Below, piece by piece: positions 1 to 5,563 of a DNA stretch of 5,563 nt. Numbering within the stretch: position 1 is the first letter of the stretch; each line of letters begins with the position of its first letter. This DNA comes from Mycobacterium sp. (GTDB taxonomy: Bacteria; Actinomycetota; Actinomycetes; Mycobacteriales; Mycobacteriaceae), in the NCBI GenBank assembly GCA_019246375.1, contig JAFAQO010000383.1, forward strand, positions 1-5,563, given 5' to 3'. Below the pieces are notes generated by a model. The model was not told the origin of the DNA. It did not search any database and saw only the letters and a program-made list of their open reading frames with translations. The position numbers and the translations under genes were made by a program.

Positions 1-3
1 CGA

Positions 4-9
4 TAACGT
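4..9 (+). promoter_or_regulatory. Possible -10 box for a leaderless ethA transcript
   Basis: The hexamer TAACGT fits the mycobacterial -10 pattern TANNNT and ends six bases before the A of the ATG at 16. That spacing would place the transcription start on the start codon itself. No convincing Shine-Dalgarno sequence precedes the ATG, only GGCGGT directly abutting it, which agrees with a leaderless mRNA, a common arrangement in mycobacteria. The -35 region, and any EthR-type operator, would lie outside the left edge. The call rests on motif and spacing only. Confidence 0.42.
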
Positions 10-15
10 GGCGGT

Positions 16-1485
16 ATGGCTGAGCACTTCGACGTCGTCATCGTGGGAGCCGGCATTTCCGGCGTGAGCGCCGCCTGGCACTTGCAGGACCGCTGCCAGA
101 CCAAGAGCTACGTCGTGCTGGAAAAGCGGGGCGACATGGGTGGAACCTGGAATCTGTTCCGGTACCCCGGCATCCGCTCTGACTCCGACATGTACACGTT
201 GGGCTTTCGCTTCCGGCCGTGGACAGGGAGCCAGGCCATCGCCGATGGCAAGCCGATCCTCGACTACATCAAGAGCACCGCGGCGGTGTACGGCATCGAC
301 AAGCACATCCGGTTCAACCACAAGGTTGTCGGCGCCGACTGGTCGAGCGCCGACAACCGCTGGACCCTACGCATCGACACCGGCGGAACCACAAAGGAGA
401 TCTCCTGCTCGTTTCTGTTCCTCTGCAGTGGCTACTACAACTACGAGCAGGGCTACTCCCCGAAGTTCCCGGGATCCGAGGACTTCACCGGCCCGATCAT
501 CCACCCGCAGCACTGGCCAGAAGATATCGACTACACGGACAAGAATGTCGTCGTGATCGGCAGCGGTTCCACCTCGGTCACTTTGGTTCCGGCCCTGGCC
601 AATTCGGGCGCCAAACATGTCACGATGCTGCAGCGCTCCCCGACCTACATCATCTCCCAGCCCGACCAGGATCCGATCGCCGCCGCGCTCAACCGCTGGC
701 TGCCGAAGGACAAGGCCTACCCGATCGTTCGGTGGAAGAACGTGGTCCTGCAGGTGGCGCTTTACCAGGCCTGTCAGCGGTGGCCGCAGCGTTTGCGGAA
801 GATCCTGATGGCTTTGGTCAAGCGCCAGCTGCCCAAGGGGTATGACGTCGAAAGGCACTTCGGTCCGCGATACAACCCTTGGGATCAGCGGCTGTGCGTA
901 GTGCCCAACGGCGACCTGTTCCGCAGCATCCGGGACGGGAAAACCGAGGTGGTCACCGACACCATCGAGCGGTTCACCGCGACCGGCATCAAGCTCGCAT
1001 CCGGTCGCGACCTTCCCGCCGACATCATCGTCACGGCGACGGGATTGGACCTGCAGCTCTTCGGGGGCGCCACCGGCACCATCGACGGGGAGCCCGTGGA
1101 CCTGACCCAGACGATGGCCTACAAGGGCATGATGCTGTCGGGTCTGCCCAACATGGCCTACACGGTCGGCTACACCAATATTGGGTGGACGCTGAAGGCC
1201 GACCTGGTGTCGGAGTTCGTCTGCCGTCTTCTGAATTACATGGACGCCAACGGATTTGACACGGTAGTGGCCGAGCATCCGGGCGCCGACGTCGATGAGC
1301 GACCGTTCATGGAGTTCACGCCCGGTTACGTGCTGCGCAAACTCGACGAGCTGCCCAAGCAGGGCTCACGCAAGCCGTGGCGGCTGAACCAGAACTACCT
1401 GCTCGACGTGCGGCTGATCCGACACGGCAAAGTCGCGGACGAAGGCTTGCGGTTCGCTAAAAAGCCTGCCGCGCTGGCGGCATAG
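16..1485 (+). CDS. ethA: FAD-containing Baeyer-Villiger monooxygenase, EthA type
   Basis: This is a complete 489-residue flavoprotein monooxygenase. The family uses FAD, NADPH and O2 to insert oxygen into ketones or to S-oxygenate thioamides and thioureas; M. tuberculosis EthA activates the prodrugs ethionamide, thiacetazone and isoxyl. The N-terminal FAD Rossmann motif GAGISG is at residues 11-16. The Baeyer-Villiger fingerprint FxGxxxHxxxWP is intact at 157-168 (F157, G159, H163, W167, P168). The NADPH Rossmann motif GSGSTS is at 182-187 and an ATG motif at 341-343. Length and sequence match M. tuberculosis EthA almost end to end as I recall it, including the MxEHxDVVIVGAGISG start, so the ATG at 16 is right and MymA-type paralogues are unlikely. 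The divergent repressor gene ethR, expected just upstream, is outside the window. The gene converges on the PBP gene with a 22-base gap. The native substrate is not evident from sequence. No truncation or missing motif is seen. Confidence 0.95.
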   Translation: MAEHFDVVIVGAGISGVSAAWHLQDRCQTKSYVVLEKRGDMGGTWNLFRYPGIRSDSDMYTLGFRFRPWTGSQAIADGKPILDYIKSTAAVYGIDKHIRFNHKVVGADWSSADNRWTLRIDTGGTTKEISCSFLFLCSGYYNYEQGYSPKFPGSEDFTGPIIHPQHWPEDIDYTDKNVVVIGSGSTSVTLVPALANSGAKHVTMLQRSPTYIISQPDQDPIAAALNRWLPKDKAYPIVRWKNVVLQVALYQACQRWPQRLRKILMALVKRQLPKGYDVERHFGPRYNPWDQRLCVVPNGDLFRSIRDGKTEVVTDTIERFTATGIKLASGRDLPADIIVTATGLDLQLFGGATGTIDGEPVDLTQTMAYKGMMLSGLPNMAYTVGYTNIGWTLKADLVSEFVCRLLNYMDANGFDTVVAEHPGADVDERPFMEFTPGYVLRKLDELPKQGSRKPWRLNQNYLLDVRLIRHGKVADEGLRFAKKPAALAA

Positions 1486-1501
1486 ATCGCCGCAGATCTG
1501 C
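1467..1501. terminator. Possible bidirectional termination region between convergent genes
   Basis: At the end of ethA, TGCCGC (1467-1472) and GCGGCA (1477-1482) can form a six-pair GC-rich stem with a four-base loop. GCGGC (1477-1481) can instead pair with GCCGC (1489-1493) around a seven-base loop, so the two hairpins are mutually exclusive. A perfect 10-bp palindrome GCAGATCTGC follows at 1492-1501. No run of T follows on either strand, which is usual for mycobacterial terminators. Position between two convergent stop codons is the main support; the stems are short and could be chance in GC-rich DNA. Confidence 0.35.
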
Positions 1502-1507
1502 CTCCAG

Positions 1508-3979
1508 CTAGCCACCTGGTTCTTCAGGCGGCGGTGGCGCTGGCAGTCCCACCGTAATCGGTGGCAGTCCAGGAATCTGGATGACCTGTGGATTTGGCGG
1601 CGGGGGAGGCTCTGGGGCAACCGCAACGGGCTCCGGCTGACGAATCGGCGCGCGCTGCACCGGAACCGGCGGCGGCAGCGGTGCCGGCGCAATCCCGTTG
1701 CTGACGGTGAGCGTGATGATCGACCCCGGGATGATTTCACCGTTCGGGGTGGTTCCCACCACGGCACCATCAGGCGCGTCGCTGTTGACCCAATTGGGCT
1801 GGTCGGCGACCTGGAAACCGGCGTCTTTGAGGCGCTGACGCGCCGCGTCCAGCTTCAGGCCGGACACATCGGGTACCCGGCCGCCCGATGCGCCGTCGAC
1901 GTAGCGCGGATCGGTTGGCGGCAGATGCACTTCGCCGAAGTCGGTGGCGAGAGGCTTCATAGCCTCGAACCACGTGCGAGCGGGCTCGCTACCGCCATAC
2001 AAGTCACCCCTGCCGCACCTGCGCAGCGGGAATGAACAGATGCCCGAGGGTGCGCCGATGTCGTCGAAGATGTAGTTCGCCGCCGCGTACTGGTTGGTGA
2101 AGCCGACAAATCCCGACGATCGATGCGACTCAGTGGTGCCGGTCTTGCTCGACAGCGGCAGGTTCCAATTCACTGTGGCGGCCGAGCCCGCTGCCGTGCC
2201 GGCGCCCTGGTCGTCCTTGCTTAAGGCGTTCGCGAGCGTGTTCGCCAGTCCTTCCGGCACCACCTGCTCACAGGCTTCGGGGGTCACGGACACCTTGTTG
2301 CCCTTGCGGTTGACGATCTTGGCTACCGGGCTCGGCGGGCACCACATGCCGCCGGACGCGAGGGTCGCCGCCACATTAGCGAGCTCCAGCGCGTTGAGTT
2401 GGAATGGACCCAAAGTGAACGAGCCCATGTTCTCTTGCTTGATCAAGTCGGCCAAGCTTTCATTGCCTGTCGGGTCGTAGGCGCGCGCCGTTCCCGGAAT
2501 CGCGTAGGACCGCAACCCCAGCCGGACCGCCATGTCGACCGCCCGCGGCACCCCGATGAGCTGGATCAGCCGCGCGAACGCGGTATTCGGCGAGGTGGCC
2601 AGTGCATCGGTGACATTCATCGAACCGCGGTAGCGGCCCGCGTTTGCCACGCACCAGGTTTCCTTCGGACAGCCGGGCGTATCGCTGCTGCCCATGCCTT
2701 TGGCTGAGAAGTAGCCCGGCACCTGCAGCTGAGTGTTAATACCCATGCCCATGTCTAAGGCCGCCGCGGTGGTGAAGATCTTGAAGATGGAGCCTGCCCC
2801 ATCACCGACGAGTGAAAAGGGCTGCGGCTGCACCGTTTCCTGAGCGTCGCTGTTGAGGCCATAGGTGCGATTGCTGGCCATCGCGACCACCCGATGCGCT
2901 TCCTTACCGGGCCTGATCACGCTCATCACGCTGGCGATGCCGTCGAGCGTCGGGCTGGCGAACTTGCCGATGGCCTGCTTGACCGACGCCTGCACCTTCG
3001 GGTCCAGCGTCGTGTGGATCAGATAACCGCCGCGGGCAACTTGCTCCCTGCTGATGCCGGTCCGCGCGAGGTATTCCAGCACATAGTCACAAAAGAAGCC
3101 GAGATCGCCGGCGGCGAGGCAGCCACGCGGCAGCTCATTCGGGTGTGGTAGCACGCCCAGTGGCTCGGCTTTGGCGGCATTCAACTCGCCGGAGTACTGT
3201 GGGAAGTTGTCGATCATGGTGTCCAACACCACGTTTCGCCGCTGCAGCGCCCCCTCGGGGTTGGTGTAAGGGTCGAGCGCACTCGTCTCCTTCAGGATGC
3301 CGGCCAGCAGCGCGGCCTGCTGCCAGTTCAGCTGCGAGGCGTTGATGCCGAAGTAGGTCTGAGCGGCATCCTGCACACCGAACGCGCCGTTGCCGAACGA
3401 CACCAAGTTGAGGTAGCGGGTGAGAATCTCCGCTTTAGAGAAGGTCTTGTCGAGCTTCAGCGCAATGCGGATCTCGCGCAGTTTGCGCGCCGGCGTGGTC
3501 TCCACAGCGGCTCGCCTCTCGGAGTCGGTCTGCGCGGCCACCAGCAACTGGAAGTTCTTGACGTACTGCTGTTCGATGGTCGATCCGCCGCGGGTGTCGA
3601 GGTTGCCCGACAGGTAGCCGGACAGCCCGGTCAGCGTGCCCGGCCAGTCCACCCCGTTGTGCTCCGAGAACCGCTTGTCCTCGATCGATACGGCGGCCAG
3701 CTTCATGGTGTCGGCGATCTGGTCGGTGGGGACCTCGAACCGCCGCTGAGAATACAACCAGGCGATCGGCTTTCCCGCGGCGTCGAGCATCGTCGAGACC
3801 TGCGGGGCGTCACCTTCGAGGACTTGTGCGGACTCGTCGGCGACGACGTCGGAAGCGCGGTTGGACAAGAACCCGATACCGCCCGCGACTGGAAACATCG
3901 CTGCCGCCGCCACCAGCCCGGCCAACAGGCAGTACCCCGCCAGCCTTCCGAGCATTGGCCAATTCGCGCGGTCCAACAT
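1508..3979 (-). CDS. ponA2: Bifunctional class A penicillin-binding protein, PonA2-like, with PASTA domain
   Basis: An 823-residue membrane-anchored murein synthase that polymerises lipid II and cross-links peptide stems outside the membrane. One transmembrane segment spans about residues 12-38. The GT51 transglycosylase shows EDKRFxxHxGVD (100-111, catalytic Glu100), GGSTIEQQ (131-138), RKLRE (165-169, second catalytic Glu169) and a YLN/FG motif from 189. The transpeptidase has SIFK (Ser397, Lys400), SPN (463-465) and KTG (612-614), so both active sites look intact. A PASTA domain covers about 700-762, followed by a proline-rich tail to the end. Eight extracytoplasmic cysteines fall in four close pairs. 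The first 45 residues match the start of M. tuberculosis PonA2 as I remember it, supporting the ATG at 3979. No Shine-Dalgarno sequence is visible. It is convergent with ethA and divergent from the membrane-protein/PrsW pair. In M. tuberculosis ponA2 lies beside whiB4, so this copy may be a second PonA2-type paralogue (PonA3-like) rather than the ponA2 orthologue; function is much surer than the symbol. Confidence 0.93.
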   Translation of the reverse strand: MLDRANWPMLGRLAGYCLLAGLVAAAAMFPVAGGIGFLSNRASDVVADESAQVLEGDAPQVSTMLDAAGKPIAWLYSQRRFEVPTDQIADTMKLAAVSIEDKRFSEHNGVDWPGTLTGLSGYLSGNLDTRGGSTIEQQYVKNFQLLVAAQTDSERRAAVETTPARKLREIRIALKLDKTFSKAEILTRYLNLVSFGNGAFGVQDAAQTYFGINASQLNWQQAALLAGILKETSALDPYTNPEGALQRRNVVLDTMIDNFPQYSGELNAAKAEPLGVLPHPNELPRGCLAAGDLGFFCDYVLEYLARTGISREQVARGGYLIHTTLDPKVQASVKQAIGKFASPTLDGIASVMSVIRPGKEAHRVVAMASNRTYGLNSDAQETVQPQPFSLVGDGAGSIFKIFTTAAALDMGMGINTQLQVPGYFSAKGMGSSDTPGCPKETWCVANAGRYRGSMNVTDALATSPNTAFARLIQLIGVPRAVDMAVRLGLRSYAIPGTARAYDPTGNESLADLIKQENMGSFTLGPFQLNALELANVAATLASGGMWCPPSPVAKIVNRKGNKVSVTPEACEQVVPEGLANTLANALSKDDQGAGTAAGSAATVNWNLPLSSKTGTTESHRSSGFVGFTNQYAAANYIFDDIGAPSGICSFPLRRCGRGDLYGGSEPARTWFEAMKPLATDFGEVHLPPTDPRYVDGASGGRVPDVSGLKLDAARQRLKDAGFQVADQPNWVNSDAPDGAVVGTTPNGEIIPGSIITLTVSNGIAPAPLPPPVPVQRAPIRQPEPVAVAPEPPPPPNPQVIQIPGLPPITVGLPAPPPPEEPGG

Positions 3980-3986
3980 ACCTAAA

Positions 3987-3992
3987 AGTATC
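3987..3992 (-). promoter_or_regulatory. Possible -10 box for a leaderless transcript of the PBP gene
   Basis: Read on the minus strand, GATACT keeps the A2 and T6 positions most conserved in mycobacterial -10 elements and lies seven bases before the A of the ATG at 3979. An overlapping TACTTT (3990-3985) fits TANNNT better but is one or two bases too close. Only TAGGT sits between box and ATG, too close to act as a Shine-Dalgarno sequence. Together this suggests transcription starting at the start codon. No TTGACA-like -35 is visible at the right distance. Confidence 0.35.
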
Positions 3993-4052
3993 CGCGGCCC
4001 CCCGCCGAGATTGCAGCGAATTTACACAACCGATTGCCTTTGATAGCAAGGT

Positions 4053-4064
4053 GTTACATGTAAC
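4053..4064. promoter_or_regulatory. Perfect 12-bp palindrome in the divergent intergenic region, candidate operator
   Basis: GTTACATGTAAC is its own reverse complement over all 12 bases and lies in an AT-richer pocket of the 175-base region between the two divergent genes. It is 74 bases upstream of the PBP start codon and about 90 bases upstream of the membrane-protein start codon, where a dimeric regulator could affect either promoter. The half-site GTTAC loosely recalls MtrA-type sites, but those are usually direct repeats, so no regulator is assigned. Confidence 0.4.
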
Positions 4065-4095
4065 CGCGCGGCGAGTGCTGCGGACGGCCCTCGCT

Positions 4096-4101
4096 TACTC
4101 T
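4096..4101 (+). promoter_or_regulatory. Possible -10 box for the membrane-protein/PrsW operon
   Basis: TACTCT fits the mycobacterial TANNNT pattern and would start transcription near 4108, giving a leader of about 46 bases before the ATG at 4155. No clear -35 is present 16-18 bases upstream, so this is only the best candidate in the intergenic region. Confidence 0.28.
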
Positions 4102-4106
4102 CGACC

Positions 4107-4127
4107 CGGACGCCACTTGGACGTCCG
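4107..4127 (+). promoter_or_regulatory. Possible short stem-loop in the operon leader
   Basis: CGGACG (4107-4112) and CGTCCG (4122-4127) can form a six-pair stem with a nine-base loop. If the TACTCT promoter is used, this hairpin would sit at the extreme 5' end of the mRNA, nine bases before the ribosome-binding site. Another CGGACG copy lies at 4081-4086. In GC-rich DNA such a stem may be chance. Confidence 0.2.
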
Positions 4128-4136
4128 CCAGCGGGT

Positions 4137-4142
4137 AGGAGG
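4137..4142 (+). promoter_or_regulatory. Ribosome-binding site for the single-pass membrane protein
   Basis: AGGAGG is a perfect Shine-Dalgarno core, but it lies 12 bases before the ATG at 4155, longer than usual. A weaker GGGCAGG (4146-4152) is closer. No in-frame alternative start sits at a better distance, so the ATG at 4155 stands. Confidence 0.6.
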
Positions 4143-4154
4143 CTTGGGCAGGCT

Positions 4155-4826
4155 ATGTCGAATGTGGAGAGCGACGAATCCTCGGCGGGCTCGGCGGCGA
4201 GGTTCGAACCCGATGACGGCTGGGTGCCCGCTGATCAACGATTGTTCGGCCTGGATCGGCGCACGATAGCGCCCACGTTGACAGTATTCGCGTTGGCCTT
4301 CGTGATGTCGGTGGTCTTGCCGCTCGTCAACGCAGCAGTTCCCTATCACGACAAAGTCAAAGCCGGCGATGTCCTCGAGCTCCGAGGCGAGGTGACCTTC
4401 GTTCCGCAGACCGGCTGGGGGATCACGTCGGGTGTGCGCGCCGGTCGTGCCCCATTGTCGGGTGAATATCCCGACCACGCGACCGTCGTGAACGCGGACG
4501 TGACTTTCACGGTCCGCTCGGCGCCGTTTCACGGAGACGCCAACGCACTGCTCGACCAGATCGAAACGACGTCCGACGCGCTGAACCGTGGTCGCGGCAT
4601 CCATGTGACCGGTCAGCACACCACGATCGTCACCGATGAGGGCAAGGAGGGTACGACAGCGCGGATCACCGGACCGCAGAAAGGCGGCGTCATCGCCGCG
4701 TTCGTGTTCGATGGGCGCGGCGTGGAGGCCGTGGCGACCGGACGGTCCGATAGTGGCCCGCAGCGCACGGCGGACGTCTTCGAGATGATCCGCAGCATCA
4801 GCCGTGGCGGACAGGGGAAGCAGTGA
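4155..4826 (+). CDS. Single-pass membrane protein of unknown function, partner gene of a PrsW-family protease
   Basis: The 223-residue product is not a family I can name. Residues 1-36 are hydrophilic and acidic at first, then contain GWVPADQRLFGLDRR. Residues 38-62 form one clear transmembrane segment (TIAPTLTVF to LVNAAV). The remaining 160 residues are polar, rich in short alternating beta-like stretches and end in a basic GGQGKQ tail. The two arginines just before the membrane segment predict N-in/C-out topology, with the large domain outside the cytoplasm. There is no signal-peptidase or lipobox motif, no known catalytic signature and no cysteine at all, so it is not a zinc-binding anti-sigma factor of the RsiW type. 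The stop overlaps the GTG of the next gene by four bases, implying co-translation. By topology and linkage it may be a partner, regulator or substrate of the protease; that is inference. A long reading frame on the opposite strand over the same bases is Arg/His-rich and is judged a shadow. Confidence 0.82.
   Translation: MSNVESDESSAGSAARFEPDDGWVPADQRLFGLDRRTIAPTLTVFALAFVMSVVLPLVNAAVPYHDKVKAGDVLELRGEVTFVPQTGWGITSGVRAGRAPLSGEYPDHATVVNADVTFTVRSAPFHGDANALLDQIETTSDALNRGRGIHVTGQHTTIVTDEGKEGTTARITGPQKGGVIAAFVFDGRGVEAVATGRSDSGPQRTADVFEMIRSISRGGQGKQ
4813..4818 (+). promoter_or_regulatory. Ribosome-binding site deciding the GTG start of the PrsW-family gene
   Basis: AGGGGA lies inside the end of the upstream gene, four bases before the GTG at 4823. 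That GTG overlaps the upstream TGA as GTGA (4823-4826), the classical arrangement for translational coupling. It supports this GTG over downstream in-frame ATG codons, the first of which falls at about residue 96, inside the membrane domain. Confidence 0.65.
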
Positions 4827-5563
4827 CAACGACGATCACCGACCTCGATCGGGCCCGCGACACCGCGCTGGACCTCTCCGGCTGGGGCAGGAGGTTCAGC
4901 TTTTACCAGCCACGCAACTTCGCGTTCTGGGGATACCTGGTGCTGGTCGCGACGGGCGCGTTTGCCTTCGGCTCCAAGCTCATCCGCGAGTACAACGCCT
5001 ATGCCCAAGCGATCGGACTGGCGGTGACCTTATTTGCGATCTACGCCGCGCTGTTCTGGTGGTTCACCGTGCACATCGACCGTTACGCCAAACTCCCCGT
5101 CAAGCTCATGGTCGTCGCATTTTTGTGGGGAGGCTTCGCTGCTCCCTGGAGCATGGCGGCGAACGCCAACGACGCAATCCTCGCCCTGTACGCGAAAGCC
5201 TTCGGCCAGGCGTGGGCACTGGACTGGGGTGCGGGGCTGGCGGCGCCGTTCACCGAGGAACCGGCAAAGGGTTCTGGCTTGCTGCTGCTGATCGCGTTGG
5301 CGCCGCGGCAGGTGCGCACCGCATTCGACGGGTTCATCCTGGGTGCGTTCATCGGTCTGGGATTCCAGATCATCGAAGACATCGCCTACGCGATGACGTC
5401 GGCCGGCTCTCAGTTCGGCGCGAATCAGGTGGGAGCATCGATGGGCACCATCGTGGTCCGAATGGTCAGCGGGGTCGGCGCGCATATCGTCTACAGCGCG
5501 ATCTTCTGCGCCGGTCTGATCTATCTACTCGGACGGCCCGCTGAACCCCGGCGGATCGGGCGG
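4823..5563 (+). CDS. PrsW-family intramembrane metalloprotease, 3' end beyond the window
   Basis: The frame opened by GTG at 4823 stays open for 247 codons to the right edge without a stop, so the gene is cut by the window, not broken. The product begins VTTTITDLDR and is strongly hydrophobic, with membrane segments at about residues 33-50, 61-82, 93-113, 134-160, 166-190 and 205-236. Three motifs of the PrsW/CPBP-like metalloprotease group appear in order: EEPAK (E145, E146, K149), FxxxE (F181, E185, in FQIIED) and a histidine in a hydrophobic helix (H221, in GAHIVYS). These would hold the catalytic zinc and activate water inside the membrane. Bacillus PrsW cleaves the single-pass anti-sigma factor RsiW; many actinobacterial members have no known substrate. 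The four-base overlap with the preceding gene makes that single-pass protein the obvious candidate partner. The C-terminal part, perhaps 50-150 residues, is not visible. Other reading frames here are Arg-rich shadows. Confidence 0.85.
   Translation, partial: MTTTITDLDRARDTALDLSGWGRRFSFYQPRNFAFWGYLVLVATGAFAFGSKLIREYNAYAQAIGLAVTLFAIYAALFWWFTVHIDRYAKLPVKLMVVAFLWGGFAAPWSMAANANDAILALYAKAFGQAWALDWGAGLAAPFTEEPAKGSGLLLLIALAPRQVRTAFDGFILGAFIGLGFQIIEDIAYAMTSAGSQFGANQVGASMGTIVVRMVSGVGAHIVYSAIFCAGLIYLLGRPAEPRRIGR

Noticed and set aside
367..1278. 303-codon open frame on the minus strand inside ethA
   Set aside because: It lies wholly antisense to an EthA coding region with all family motifs. The product is His/Val/Arg-rich with no recognisable domain, as expected from a GC-rich shadow frame.
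1492..1501. Perfect 10-bp palindrome GCAGATCTGC as an operator
   Set aside because: It lies between two convergent gene ends where no promoter is expected; it is mentioned only as part of a possible terminator region.
1508..1700. Possible tandem DNA repeats in the 3' end of the synthase gene
   Set aside because: The repetitive look comes from proline codons in the low-complexity tail; no regular repeat unit is present.
4155..4826. Anti-sigma factor identity for the single-pass protein
   Set aside because: The cytoplasmic part is too short and there is no HxxxCxxC motif or any cysteine, and no sigma factor gene is next to it in the window.
4095..4829. 244-codon open frame on the minus strand covering the single-pass membrane protein gene
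   Set aside because: The plus-strand frame has a ribosome-binding site, a clear membrane segment and a coupled downstream gene; the minus-strand product is Arg/His-rich without a domain.
4804..5544. 246-codon plus-strand frame overlapping the PrsW-family gene
   Set aside because: It is out of frame with the protease motifs, is very Arg/Gly/His-rich and has no membrane segments; the GTG-started frame from 4823 explains the region.

Overview
The window is GC-rich and high in GTC, GCC and CGC codons. Its proteins are typically mycobacterial: an EthA-type Baeyer-Villiger monooxygenase and a PonA2-type class A penicillin-binding protein that closely resemble the M. tuberculosis proteins as I remember them. 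It is therefore chromosomal DNA of a Mycobacterium (sensu lato). The species cannot be named from the sequence alone.

Layout: (1) 16-1485, plus strand, is a complete ethA homologue of 489 codons whose start lies only 15 bases inside the left edge. (2) 1486-1507 is a 22-base convergent gap with hairpin-forming sequence. (3) 1508-3979, minus strand, is a complete 823-residue bifunctional murein synthase of the PonA2 type, with GT51 transglycosylase, transpeptidase, PASTA domain and proline-rich tail. (4) 3980-4154 is a divergent intergenic region holding a perfect 12-bp palindrome, a possible leaderless promoter for the synthase and a possible promoter plus ribosome-binding site for the rightward genes. 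(5) 4155-4826, plus strand, is a single-pass membrane protein of unknown function. (6) From 4823 to the right edge, plus strand, a GTG-started multi-pass PrsW-family intramembrane metalloprotease overlaps the preceding gene by four bases and runs off the window. Coding density is high, and no gene-free stretch exceeds 300 bases.

The two rightward genes form a translationally coupled pair, divergent from a cell-wall synthase. The membrane protein has the N-in/C-out topology of known PrsW substrates but lacks an anti-sigma signature. The most interesting reading is a small envelope module, protease plus single-pass partner, possibly sharing control with the adjacent synthase; this is inference. 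The gene order is unusual: from memory, ethA and ponA2 lie in different places in M. tuberculosis (ponA2 beside whiB4), so either the region is rearranged or the synthase is an additional PonA2-like paralogue. No mobile element, tRNA, rRNA or CRISPR array was seen.
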